A stretch of 64,000 bases of DNA, taken from Ulota crispa (Eukaryota > Streptophyta > Bryopsida > Orthotrichales > Orthotrichaceae). Both the position numbers and the translations under genes were made by a program. Positions 51,401-60,949 of this stretch are shown here, piece after piece (position 1 is the first letter of the stretch; every line of letters starts with the position of its first letter). The notes beneath the pieces were generated by a model, which was given only the letters and a program-made list of their open reading frames with translations, was not told where the DNA came from and did not search any database. Location: contig OY987243.1 of the NCBI GenBank assembly GCA_963920765.1, forward strand, positions 12,214,001 through 12,278,000. The letters are read 5' to 3'.

Positions 51401-51788
51401 CAATAGTTGTTCAATTTTGTAAAATTGCCATTATGTACATTTGTTGATACATTTTAGAGTTGTCTATAGGATGCCTTCATTATTCTAGTAGAATATGGAA
51501 TGGCAATTGAGATTAACACATAAACATCCATTAATAATTGGCACTTCTTCTTTCAAACTTTCTTTGAACTTAATACTACATTTATTATGTACAATATACA
51601 TTATGCAGTTCCAAGGAATCCTTTTTAAATCCAATATTAATTCATCAATGCTATGTGTCTTTCATCTTACAATAACTCTCACAATGTGCTTTATGTTTTC
51701 AGCTCACTTCCTGAAAGAGCATCTATTTGTAATAGATTTTGATAATCAAAGGGTTAGATGGCAACCAGACACATGTGAGTTGCCATAA
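30366..51788 (+). CDS. Membrane-anchored nucellin-like aspartic protease (10 exons, 514 aa)
   Basis: A1-family aspartic endopeptidase, predicted single-pass membrane protein. Exons: 30366-30415, 31311-31610, 32264-32393, 33456-33697, 40784-41053, 42266-42416, 42638-42754, 44837-44965, 46989-47058 and 51703-51788. They join in frame to 514 residues. The first exon is inferred from a strong start context (GCCATGGCT), a CAG/GTGGGT donor and phase. Residues about 32-48 form a transmembrane segment flanked by RR on both sides. Catalytic motifs are DTGS at 138-141 and DTGS at 362-365. Other family landmarks are IEYAD, SDGLIGLG, RLCW and the C-terminal HLFVIDFDNQRVRW. Order and spacing match Arabidopsis At1g49050-type proteases, from memory. 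Unusual: the CDAPC cysteine cluster after the first active site is replaced by CKRPFRV, and one intron appears to be GC-AG. Introns reach 7.1 kb. Confidence 0.88.
31611..33455 (+). other. Protease introns 2 and 3 with intervening exon
   Basis: Introns 31,611-32,263 and 32,394-33,455 show ordinary GT-AG borders (GTTAGT and GTAAGT donors). Apart from the exon at 32,264-32,393 I see no other gene or clear mobile element here. Confidence 0.6.
33718..33771. repeat. 18-bp triplication near an intron donor
   Basis: TCTCATGTGCTGTTCCTT occurs three times in tandem, the last copy with small changes, about 20 bp after the donor at 33,698. It reads as recent slippage within the intron. Confidence 0.85.
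34380..34800. repeat. Fragments of AACCCCT-type repeat ends
   Basis: CCTTGAGGGGTTAAATGCC near 34,413 matches the right end of the AACCCCT family, and GCGTTTAAGGATTAA near 34,780 may be a degraded partner. No complete element can be delimited. Confidence 0.35.
35018..35898. repeat. Giant inverted repeat, two 373-bp arms
   Basis: The left arm (35,018-35,390) and right arm (35,526-35,898) are inverted copies of high identity by eye, separated by a loop of about 135 bp. The outer ends read ATGTACAGTTGAGTATTGGC and its inverse. Part of the loop and right arm recurs at 52,800-53,215, so this is a repeat family and not a private duplication. No transposase is present. It lies in the protease's 7.1-kb intron and would form a long hairpin in the pre-mRNA. 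Confidence 0.85.
36797..37060. repeat. Diverged tandem duplication, about 135 bp x 2
   Basis: The order of motifs AAGGATACA, TTCATATGAAGCA, CTTTAATGGTACCGGTAAGA is seen twice (from about 36,803 and about 36,937), with clear divergence. It is intronic with no coding signal. Confidence 0.5.
37451..37699. mobile_element. MITE with AACTGGATATTTGTTAAA ends, copy 1
   Basis: The terminal inverted repeat of about 30 bp reads AAAACTGGATATTTGTTAAA at the left, and its inverse ends in ATCGGGTTTT. A related copy in opposite orientation lies at 39,396-39,667. Both share an interior GAGGAGGAATTT block. Superfamily is not determined. Confidence 0.75.
37905..38090. mobile_element. MITE with TAGTAGTRCYTGGCTAAG ends
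   Basis: The inverted termini are TAGTAGTACCTGGCTAAGAT and, on the reverse strand, TAGTAGTGCTTGGCTAAGAT. Half of a related copy lies at 29,558-29,632. It is intronic and non-coding. Confidence 0.75.
38094..38262. repeat. Direct repeat of about 30 bp
   Basis: ACATGTCTTCACAATATGCA with its continuation appears at about 38,094 and again at about 38,232 with one change. It was probably produced by local duplication. Confidence 0.6.
39396..39667. mobile_element. MITE with AACTGGATATTTGTTAAA ends, copy 2
   Basis: This is the reverse-orientation relative of 37,451-37,699. It runs from AAACACCGTATTTGTTAATT to a right end containing TTTTTCCCAAATTAAAGAAT. The TIRs are diverged, so it is older or faster-decaying than copy 1. 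Confidence 0.65.
39997..40317. mobile_element. Hairpin MITE, copy 3 (most complete), 321 bp
   Basis: It is bounded by AAGGGACAACTTCATGGATA at the left and CCATGAAAATTTCCCTT at the right, inverted. The interior arms share ATGCATGTCACTTCC / GGAAGTGGCATGCAC around a short centre, so nearly the whole element folds back. Related copies lie at 175-423 and 6,560-7,472. It is intronic in the protease gene. Confidence 0.75.
42755..44836 (+). other. GC-AG intron of the protease gene
   Basis: Joining RLCWMPPSRSIKNNE (end of the exon at 42,754) to GKEISPMNNF (start at 44,837) keeps the frame only if the donor is AG/GCATGT. The nearby GT at 42,759 leaves the wrong phase. The acceptor TTTGCAG is normal. 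GC-AG introns are a known minor class spliced by the major spliceosome. Confidence 0.6.
47906..49494 (-). mobile_element. Tc1-type DNA transposon, 1,589 bp, decayed
   Basis: TA dinucleotides flank inverted ends. On the reverse strand the right end reads CAGTGACTCACAAAACCAAG, and the left end reads TAGTGACTCACAAAACCGAG. The CAGTG start, TA target and 1.6-kb length are classical for Tc1 elements. The interior encodes a decayed transposase on the minus strand. It sits inside the 4.6-kb last intron of the protease gene. Confidence 0.85.
48145..49090 (-). pseudogene. Tc1-like transposase remnant
   Basis: Pieces in order on the minus strand match the Tc1 family. They are an HTH-like stretch (KWFDVSQSNVERIQKK), a piece resembling the segment before the first catalytic Asp (WKQVIISYET, where the usual SDE reads SYE), VKHGKGYTIVWGCMSA (family VKHGGGSVMVWGCFSA), FQHDNNPKRTAKTMK (family FQQDNDPKHTAK, catalytic Asp present), and the C-terminal ENIYENMPQKMQAINYAKGK. 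Several in-frame stops and at least one frame change near 48,440 are present, and the third acidic position (NPIEN block) is not recognisable. It is non-functional. Confidence 0.85.
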
Positions 51789-52799
51789 CTTTTGAATATA
51801 CCTAGTGGAAAGTCAAGACTTCTCTTAGATTTTGTTCTCATCAACCGTGTTCACTTCAAAAGCTGTAAAGACAACCTAAATGTTGGATTTCTTCACCTTT
51901 CAAGGATTGTGTTGATAATTGAATTGACTCTTCTAGTGTAGAGCAATACTTAATATTCAACACATCTATCATGTTGAGTATTAGTCTAGATTTAACATGC
52001 ACTATTTATATACCACTTCAACTTCTTACAAGATTGTATTGGATGCCATCTAGTTTGATTGAGGTCATTGTTGAAGATGGAAATGTGACCTTTCATGAGT
52101 TTAACTATAAGAACACCATATAAACAACCTAAATTGTTAGACTTTGAGAACTAAATGTTAATTAATTTGACTTGTATGATTAAGAGCATACTACACCAAT
52201 TTTATGATTTGTTGTTGAAAACTTCAATAAAATCTACATGAATAACTCTTACTTGCTATATGTATTGCATAAATTCAAATCACAAAACATTATTTCAACC
52301 AATGGTGTAAAAAAATTCAATACATGTGTCCATTTAAATCTTGTAATAATGTAGATTGAAGCTATCAACTTTGACAAGGCATTGTTAACTCCACACTTTT
52401 TGTATTGTCTAATCATTTGCTACTTTGTCAAGCATGTTGAAAGAAGTTCTTTGTGTTTTACAACCTTGCAACATAACAATGTTTTTATTGCAATAGAATT
52501 GAATTTTAGTGTATCAGAATTGAGTTTTTGTGCATTAGATTATGTATATTTTTGCATTAGAATTACAAATGCTATATGCAAACTAGAGCTTGCTCAATTG
52601 CATTTGGGAATTAGAAATGCCCAAGGTTTATGTAAAAAATTCCTAGTGTCAGGGTTGTCACATAGGACTAGCTTGCTTGTTCACCCAAAGTGCCAAATTG
52701 GGCTCATGTCTTTCCAATGTTGTCAGCTCATAGTTAACCTAGAAAATTAATAAAAAAAAATGTGTACTTTGTACAATCTTGGACAATAATTTTTGCCAG
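51789..52799. other. 3' flank of the protease gene
   Basis: This is the probable 3' UTR and downstream sequence. An AATAAA at about 52,226 is a candidate polyadenylation signal, about 440 bp after the stop. A 122-codon frame at 52,382-52,750 has no recognisable domain and low-complexity hydrophobic composition, so I do not call it a gene. Confidence 0.4.
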
Positions 52800-53215
52800 T
52801 GGCCAAATTTTGTAAAATAGATATTTTTGTTGTTTTTACTTGTTTTTGGCAAAGAAAGTGTATTATTGTGTTCAAAGGTACAAACGTAATAATAATATAT
52901 GAGTCAAATAGAAAAACACAATCACCATAAAAAATGATCATTTTTATAAAATAAAGAAATGAACACCCCAATACTAAAATATATATCAAGAGAATTTGAA
53001 GTTTTTTTTGGAAATGTTTGCTAGAAGGAAACATGTAGGTATGGATATTTCCTACATATCCATGCAATCAAATTTCAAAAATGCATCACCAATGTTTTTC
53101 AACTAACCGTCATGCAAAACCATGATTAATACATAACAATTCATAAAAAATTGGGTTTTGATTTTTTGGAATTGAATTTTGGTATATTTTTGATTAGGTT
53201 GCTAGTAAGAATTAA
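52800..53215. repeat. Fragment of the giant inverted-repeat family
   Basis: AAATTTTGTAAAATAGATAT near 52,805 matches the loop of 35,018-35,898. TTTCCTACATATCCATG near 53,048, followed by CACCAATGTTT, matches its right arm. Only one arm is present. Confidence 0.6.
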
Positions 53216-54243
53216 ATATCAATGGTGCAAAAGAACAAAATACTTTTTGTATTTTATTATATGCTAAAATTTGTGAATGGTAAAAGAAGGTGACAATAAA
53301 AAAATTCCAAGGATTGTACATGCTTATGACACTCATTGTTGCCAACATAAAGTCAAAACATGGATTTTTTTTAATATGTCACTTGCAACGCCGCTCGGAG
53401 CTCCGCCGATGGCAAAATGCCGCCGCGCTGTGAAGAATGTCGCTTTCACTCTTGTTTTGTTGATCGATCTCTGCTCCGTCCTAGGTTCCTCATCTTAGGG
53501 GTCATTAGACGAGAAGCTCTCGGCAACACAATCCGATTGCTGCAATCCTACTGACCCAATCCTAAGAGAGTTACACTAACACTGAGCAGTCATCGTCACT
53601 CAAGCGCGTAAGGACATGTTCTTACAAAGAGGCACTCTAGGTCAACTTGTCGTACGTTTGGAGCAGCAAGATTGAGGTCAACTGACACTCCCAGACACAC
53701 ACAGTTCAGTTGTGAGAGAGAGAGATTTCCCTGCATGACAAGGACAGAAGTCACAGGAATGGCACAAGGCGATTGAGACTCGCTAAGCGAGTTCATTACA
53801 CTAATTTACACCACTGTAGATAGTCACGGATGCATGAACCCTTACTGAGGAATCCTTTGGCGACGTACTAACTACAGGCAACTCCAACCTAATCAAGCAA
53901 GATTAGGTCAAGAATAGAGAAGACTCCAAGCATGGAGACACTCTTAGGCCTTGCTACAGACACAAAAGAACATCAAGACAACACTCACACGAGACAGACA
54001 CTAATTGAACTCTGCAGCGACTGCTGGAATATGGAAGCAACAGCGGACAAACCAACAATTCCCTACACCCACACATTGAAGCTTCATTTTCCAAAACCTG
54101 GAGAGAATTGACATAGCCAAGCCACCCTGCTATAGCCCAAGGAGATACTTGAAAGACATCAGCAGAGGCAGCAGGTTCCGGCGCAACCATCAATTTCAAT
54201 TGAACCAGACACAAAAGCCTTCATCAACAAAGACACGGAGATC

Positions 54244-55193
54244 ATGGCTCATTTTACAGACGATGAACTGAAGGAATTGAGAAGGATCCATCTAGAATGC
54301 ACAAGTAGATTGATCATCGATCAAATTCTAGGAGCCTCACCAGGATTTGGGAACCTGTTAAATTTCCTGAAGACGCACCTAGAAGATCAGGTATTTAAAC
54401 TCCAACTACTTTCAAAAGGTTTTTTTAGTATAGAATTTTAGACATTCAAGGAGCTAAATGCTGTCTAGGTAAAGCATACCTAGCTTGGGAGGGCCAAATT
54501 ATATGTTTCAGGAAGTGGAAGAGCGGATTCTCCTATGAAACACCAAACACAGAACTCAATCTTGGATACCCGATTAGGATACAATTCCCAAACCTTGACC
54601 TTGCTCTTCAAGATGACACCTAGCGCAGATACCTTGGCTCCTTAATCAAAGAAGTGATATCCATAGAGAGAGGACAATTTGCATTGACACGTCCAGCAGG
54701 TCCCATCATCAACGTGATGGTTGAGAAGGTCAATGGCCTTCCATGCAATATACGTACCCCCTCCACATATCACACAGAGAATGAAGAACCAACCAAAAGG
54801 CAACAAATACTCTATTCAGGACTACCTGGGCAATGTAATCAATGCCAAAAATTTGGCCACAACAACCATGAATGTGGCTTGCAGCACTACAAAGCAGGTA
54901 ACAATGACTCTATAAAACCCCCAAGATCAACACCAAAGGAAGTTGTAGCGGAGACAGCCTACCAAGTGGTCCAACACAGATCCAGAGCATCACAAAAGAC
55001 AAAAGCCTCTTCCACCACATCTCAAACAAGGATCAAAGCCCCAATACCCACCTTCATGACCAAATATATACCCAAGCCGATGCGCACAATGGACAAACCG
55101 GTGACAGATAGTACCAGCAGACCCCAATCTCATTCCAACAACGCACCTCTCAATTCAACACTGCTCTCAAACTCTTTTGCCTACCTAGATTGA
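54244..55193 (+). pseudogene. LINE ORF1 remnant with CCHC zinc knuckle
   Basis: It starts MAHFTDDELKELRRIH. After an early stop at about 54,440 the homologous reading continues in another frame to 55,193. The zinc knuckle CNQCQKFGHNNHEC (C-X2-C-X4-H-X4-C) lies near 54,835-54,876. Upstream, AWEGQIICFRKWKSGFSYE is reminiscent of the DUF4283 region of plant L1 ORF1. The C-terminal part is Thr-, Ser- and Pro-rich. This nucleic-acid-binding protein would package LINE RNA if it were intact. Confidence 0.75.
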
Positions 55194-56214
55194 GATCAAG
55201 AGAACAACAAAAATACGCAGCTGCACAACATGCCGGACATCACAATGCAAGCACAACAGACAGATAGCCAGCAGCCAAGCAACCAGCAGCTAGAGACAAC
55301 ACCGGAGCAAGGGCAAACCTCCAACAGCCAACACCAAGCCACATTAGAACATGAAGGCCCCATGACAGGTAAGTTACTCACTCCAACCATTCATTTAACA
55401 AGTGCCACATAAGAGGAACTGCCTACAAAAAAAGACAAGACGCCATCACCGAGACTAGACTCAAAGCTATCAAAAGAGCCTTCATCATAAGACATACCAA
55501 AAACCCCGCCAAGCCTAGCCTTACAGAGATTTTGGCAAGAACTAGAGATAGAAAACCCCACGCGCCCCACAACCAACTTACCTAACCTCTTTTGGGATGC
55601 TATCACTGTGGAAAAGATCAATACTCTTTCAAAACTAAAGGAACACAAGGCCCATCCTTTGGACGACGCACGATCACAATTTGGCCAATCCTTTTCAAAA
55701 TAGGAGGTAGCAAAATCTCCATCCTGCTAAAGGACAAGGGCACCAAGCAAGCCATAGTGGAACCAATCACGGTCACCTCACCAAGCAATGGAAAAACCAA
55801 CTGCCAGGAACTTCACAACCTAGTCCTCTACAAACTCAAGGAGTACCTATCAGAAATCATGATGACTAGATCATACAAAGTAATGGCCTAGGATACCATC
55901 CACTGCGCTAGTCGCTGGGACAGTGCAAGAGAAACTCATGAACTCACTGTCATAGTAGCCATAAAATTCCCCCTTAAGTCTAGACAAATCAAGAACTGTC
56001 CATATACCTGGATAGCTTGGTCAGCCATAGAATCCTTATTTGGCACACACTTAGAGCCAAGGCAAACTAGCTAGTCAAAAATTGGCTTAGCATTGACCAA
56101 TCAGACCACAACACAGCAAAATGGAAGCCAGGAATGCATGTATTACCAGCACACACAGCCAAATTTACAAAACCAAAAACGGTCGACTACAACTAAGAAG
56201 ACTTCCTAATTTAA

Positions 56215-57888
56215 TGCAGACAATCCTTTGCATTACCACTCTCAACATCCAAGGGATAGGCACGGGTGCACAAGGTGCACGTAAACAAAACAACTTACGA
56301 CGTATTCTCAAAAGACTTGATAACACCCCACAAATAATCCTACTACAAGAACACTGGCTTCTGTAAGAAGAATGCGACCGAGCCAAAAGAAGACCATTTA
56401 GAAGAGGAAGACGCATTTGGAACCCAGGAGTGATAAACTTTGGAAGCTCCCATTGCAGAGCCGGAACTGCAATACTCATATCAGCAGAAATGGCACCCTT
56501 TGTTATACAAGAAGGCACCATTATAGCAGGACGAGCCTAATTTGTGGTTATTTGGAAAGCCAACAATACAAATGTGGCCATCATCAACATTTATGCCAAC
56601 TCAAAGAGTACCAAAAGAATATAATTATGGAAACAAATAGCACTCACGGGAATCATAGTTGACTCTTATATCCTTGGAGGAGACTTCAGCATGGTAGAGG
56701 ACAGAGCCAACAGATAAGGCAGCCTAGGATATAGAATAGGTATGAACCGCAAGGAACAATCCAAATGGTACAAACTAAAAGACAACTTCAACTTAGAAGA
56801 CTCCTACACCCTAGATATGATCAAAAATAAAAGTCTAAAACAATACTCCTGGGACAACAATAGAACAAGTCCAGACAATAGAAAAGCTCGCCTAAATCAC
56901 ATTTACATCAGCTCCAACCTTGATGACCAATGAGGAATCCTAGATATAACTCCCCATACTAAAATAAGTGACTACTGCCTCGTCATACTCAGCCTATTGC
57001 CCATGCAGTCAACAACTACAAAAAGAGGCCACAAATTCAACCCAACCATTTTTAAAAACCCCGTCTACAAACAACACATGATTAAAGCCTGGACAGAAGA
57101 GGAAGAGCTAGCGGAAGGACAAATGTGGAAGGAGTGGATGGAGCAAGCACTTGAAAGTGTCCACATAGCAGCCCTAGAAATAATGAAGCAGATTAGACGC
57201 TCTAGATTCTGTAGGGAGCAGAAACTCCTGCACAAGATCCAAATATCAAAATGCTACTTGATCAAACACCTTGGGGATGAAGTTGTACTCACCAAAATTT
57301 CAAGATGTAGAATCAAGCTTGAAGAACAAACGCTCCAAGACCTCGAGTATCACTACCAAGAGAATTTTGCCATCTTGATGAAATACGGGGATTGTTACAA
57401 TAAGCGCTTCTTTGCATACCATAAACCCAGAATGAAAAAGACCTATATCCCGTTGATTACAATAGGAGACACTATACATTCAACACAATAAGCCAAGCTA
57501 GAGGGCACCATCCAATTCTTTTCAGATCTTTACACGCAAGAAGAAATCATGCCCAAAGCAACTGAGGCCATCAACAAAGTATGCTCCAGGGTACCCACAA
57601 TAGTATCACAGGGAATGAACAAGGCCCTCACCAAAAAGATAGAACTCTTCAAACTCCAAAACACAATCAGAGATCTGACAAAAGGCAAAACACCAGAGTG
57701 GAATAGGGTGCCCATAGAATTCTTCCAAATTTGTGGAGATGAGACCCATAGGTAACTACTGCAAATGATCAAAGAAGCTTTTCAAGCCGGAGAACTAACA
57801 CTTGCGCTAAACATAGGATTAATAGCTCTAATTCACAAAAAATGCGACTCATCCATACTTTCAAACTACAGGCCCATAACCCTACTAG
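56215..57888 (+). pseudogene. LINE ORF2 remnant: endonuclease and RT start
   Basis: Endonuclease landmarks in order: ITTLNIQGIG, IILLQEHW, VAIINIYA, YILGGDFSM, LNHIYISS and ISDYCLV (the usual SDH reads SDY). The linker leads to RT motifs KGKTPEWNRVPIEFF and NYRPITLLGC. In-frame stops follow LL, GRA, KRI, ANR, DDQ, STQ and THR. Almost all are TAA, TAG or TGA where CAA, CAG or TGG would fit. The frame otherwise stays largely constant. Confidence 0.8.
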
Positions 57889-58789
57889 GCTGCTATGAGT
57901 GCTCAAACCTCCCCCTTTGGAAGTAAGCTCATACACAACCGGGATCTAAATAGAACTGAAAGATGAGCTATCAGAGCTTGAGGGTGGTTTGGTTGTAGAT
58001 TTCCAACTAAAAGATGCCTTCCAAGCAATGGATCTTTGCTAACAAGTCTACAACATACAATGATGAACAAAGAGAATAATCCTTCAAAGGATTGAGCGTA
58101 AATTTAAAAAAGATTAATTGACGTAGGTCGTAGGGAGTCATACCTCATCCTGGGGTTCCATATAGCCCATTGCTTGATTGTAGATGGCCTCCATTCTCCC
58201 TTGGGTACGATATTGGGGAATATACACAGTGAGCACCTAACTTTACTCTTGGATAAATAATCACAACACTTTAAGGAGTTTGGGTATCCAACCTCTTTTA
58301 GATGACCGGTTTACTACTTGGGCCTGTGACGAATAATCACAATATCACCCAAGCACTGGCCGACAGCTAGGGAAGGAATTATCCACCCTTGAAGAGCTCA
58401 AAAGAATATCCTAGAGCGCAAAGTCACCACCAAACTAGCTAATAATCAAGGGATGACGGGTTCACTATCCAAGGCACCAAACTTATGACGCACATAGGGG
58501 TTAGCAAGAAAATAATCCAAAGGGCTTTAGTCATCAATATTTAATCTCACCCTTTAATGATCCTTTGGGAAATATCTTAATCCAAGAAGTGGATGAGAAG
58601 TACTTGAGACTTGCCTCTTCCTTCCCCTTTGTCTCTTTCTTACTATGTCTTTTAGCTTGCCCTTAGAAGTTAGGTTGGAAGGTCGGCTCCGCAGGCCCGG
58701 GCCAACAGAGCCAAGGGTCGGCAAGCTGGGCGCTAGGGGCCAGGGGCCGTAGGGCACCCGCCGTTGGGACCAAGGGCTAGCTTCTCGCA

Positions 58790-59800
58790 ACAGCGCAAGC
58801 TCTTGTGGTGGAGCAGCTCTTGTGGTGGGGCTGGCTCTCGCAGCGGGGGTTGGCTCTTGCAGCGGGGGCTAGCTCTTGCGGTATTATGGGGTGGTAGTGA
58901 CGGGGTTCTCAAGTGGTGACAGGGTCCAAAGTGCGAGCAGTGGCTAGCTCTTGTCCTGCAAGCACATTGGCTAGCTCTTGTCTTGAGAGCAATTGGCTAG
59001 CTCTCAAAATGCTACGTGTCGCAACTGGTTTCTTGGCTGCTAGACACGCTGACTAACCTCTCAACTACTAGACACGTTGACTGGCTCTCATAGCTGCTAC
59101 ACGCTGTGATTGGTCTCTCGGCTGCTAGCAACGTGACTGGTTTCTCTAGACACGTTGACTGATCTCTCGACTGCTAGACATGCTGACGGGCTCTCTCGGT
59201 TGCTACGCACTGTGACTGGTCTTGTGGCTGCTAGCAATATGACTGTTTCTCTAGACACGCTGACTGGCTCTTGGAATGCTAAGCGCTGTGACTAGTCTTT
59301 TGGCTACTAGTTACATGACTGGTTTCTTTAGACACGCTGATTGATCTCTCGACTGCTAGACACACTGCAGTGACGGGGTTTTTGAGTAGTGACGGGGTTC
59401 TTGAGTAGTGACGGGGTTCTCAAGCAATGACAGGGTTCTCGGTAGTAACGGGGTTCTTGGTAGTGACGGGATTTGAAATGCGAGCACGCTGGCTAGCTCT
59501 CAAAGTGCAAGCGGCTGACTGGCTCTCAGATTGCAAACACAATGGCTAGCTTTCAAATTGCAAGCCCACTGGCTAGCTTCTCAAATTGCAAGCAGCTGGC
59601 TGGGCTCTCGAATTTCGAGCACGCTAGCTAAGCTCTCAAAATGCAAGTAGCTGGCTAAACTTTTGGAATGCTAAGCACGCTAGCTAAGCTCTCAGAATGC
59701 TAAACACTCTAGCTAGCTCTTGGAGTGCTGAGCATGCTGGCTTAGCTCTTGAAATACTGAGCACGTGAGCTGGGCTCTAGGGACGCTGCCATCAAGTGTC
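58790..59800. repeat. GC-rich degenerate tandem-repeat zone
   Basis: Variants of GCTAGCTCTCGAATTGCAAG and CTGCTAGACACGCTGACTGG alternate throughout. A shorter unit, TAGTGACGGGGTTCTTGAG, is repeated about six times at 59,370-59,470 and occurs once near 58,910. Units vary in length (about 20-25, 40 and 80-105 bp). There are no long open frames. It forms part of the insertion at 57,889-63,497. Confidence 0.75.
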
Positions 59801-60949
59801 AAGGGGAGGCAGCTGTCACGCGCTGGAGGCAAACTGGTAAGCAAGGGCAAGCCGCTTGCTGAAAGAGTTTGCCTTGCACGTGATGTCTTAGAAAGTTTCA
59901 AAAGAATCGAGAGAAGTGGCCGAAGCTGAGCTCAAAGGATTATGATGGAATTGCTAGAAGGGCTTGTTCTGGTAAGCAATTGAGTTTTGATAATGGTATG
60001 GCAAGGCTGAAGGGTTCTGATAAGGTATCTATTCTAACTATGGAATCTCAGTGGGCCACTCAATAACTTGAACTAGACTTCTAGGAAGTATGGAAAAGCG
60101 GCATCACTAGGTTTTAATCCGTCTTCCTAGGGGTTAGTAGATACACACATAATTGGAAAAGGACCCTTGAACTATGGGAGATAAGGCTAAGGCAAAGGAG
60201 AGGGGGTTGCAAAGAGGAAAGGACTAAGAACACAATGGAAGGGCCCTAAGTGCTCAAGTGATGGGATTACAAGGAGTGAGAGATCTAAACATGACCAAGT
60301 GCTAAGAAGAGTTAACAAGTAACCAAGGAGTGTTTTTGGAAGGAGGTGGGCCTCCCTTTATACTTTTGAGGGGGGCTCCCTTGGCCCTCTATCTAGGAGA
60401 TCCATAGATCCCTTGAAATCTACTTAAAATCTAAGAAAACTCAAAAATGGATGAAATCTAGATGAATTCACCATAACTTTTGGAGCGTAGCTCTAAACGA
60501 CAAACGAATGATCGCATTGGATTCCTTGGATTCAAAATAGCCGGTTTGGTTGTTCAAACTCCCAATTCCAAGCTACAAGGCGTCAAGAAACTTGAATGAC
60601 GGGTTAAAAGTGGATGGATGAAAAATCCAAAATTGGGAATTCACCCCAAAATGAGAAATTGACTTCTCAAAATCTTCCAATGTTGTTATGGGAGCCAAGA
60701 AACACTCCTTGCTTCTGTCAATTAGGCTCCAAATGGATGATATCTTGACATTGGATGTTGCACACCTTCTCAAAACTGGATGGATGTCGTTGTTCGAGGC
60801 CTTACTACTATTGAAACAATTTAAAACTTGGGGCATTGTTGTAAATCCTTGAGAAACTCTTCCAAGAATTTTGGTGGCATTTTGCTGCCATTTTTCCATC
60901 TCCTTTTACTGGGGTCGACTAGTAGCCTTGTAGGAATGACCGCTTGGAA

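Larger units (their letters stand above)
53390..57888 (+). mobile_element. L1-type LINE, 5' part
   Basis: Composition changes abruptly near 53,390 to GC-richer sequence, which I take as the LINE 5' end. In order there is a 5' UTR of about 0.85 kb, an ORF1 with a CCHC knuckle, and an ORF2 with apurinic endonuclease and the start of the reverse transcriptase. The RT is broken at residues NYRPITLLGC by a 5.6-kb insertion and resumes at 63,498. Many stops and frame shifts make it inactive. ORF1 of this kind with a zinc knuckle is typical of plant L1 elements. Confidence 0.9.

Noticed and set aside
52382-52750. 122-codon plus-strand frame after the protease gene
   Set aside because: It has low-complexity hydrophobic composition, no domain and no upstream promoter signs. 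I treat it as chance.
54244-57888. Host zinc-knuckle or endonuclease gene
   Set aside because: The order of zinc knuckle, endonuclease and reverse transcriptase motifs, together with decay, shows it is a LINE and not a host gene.
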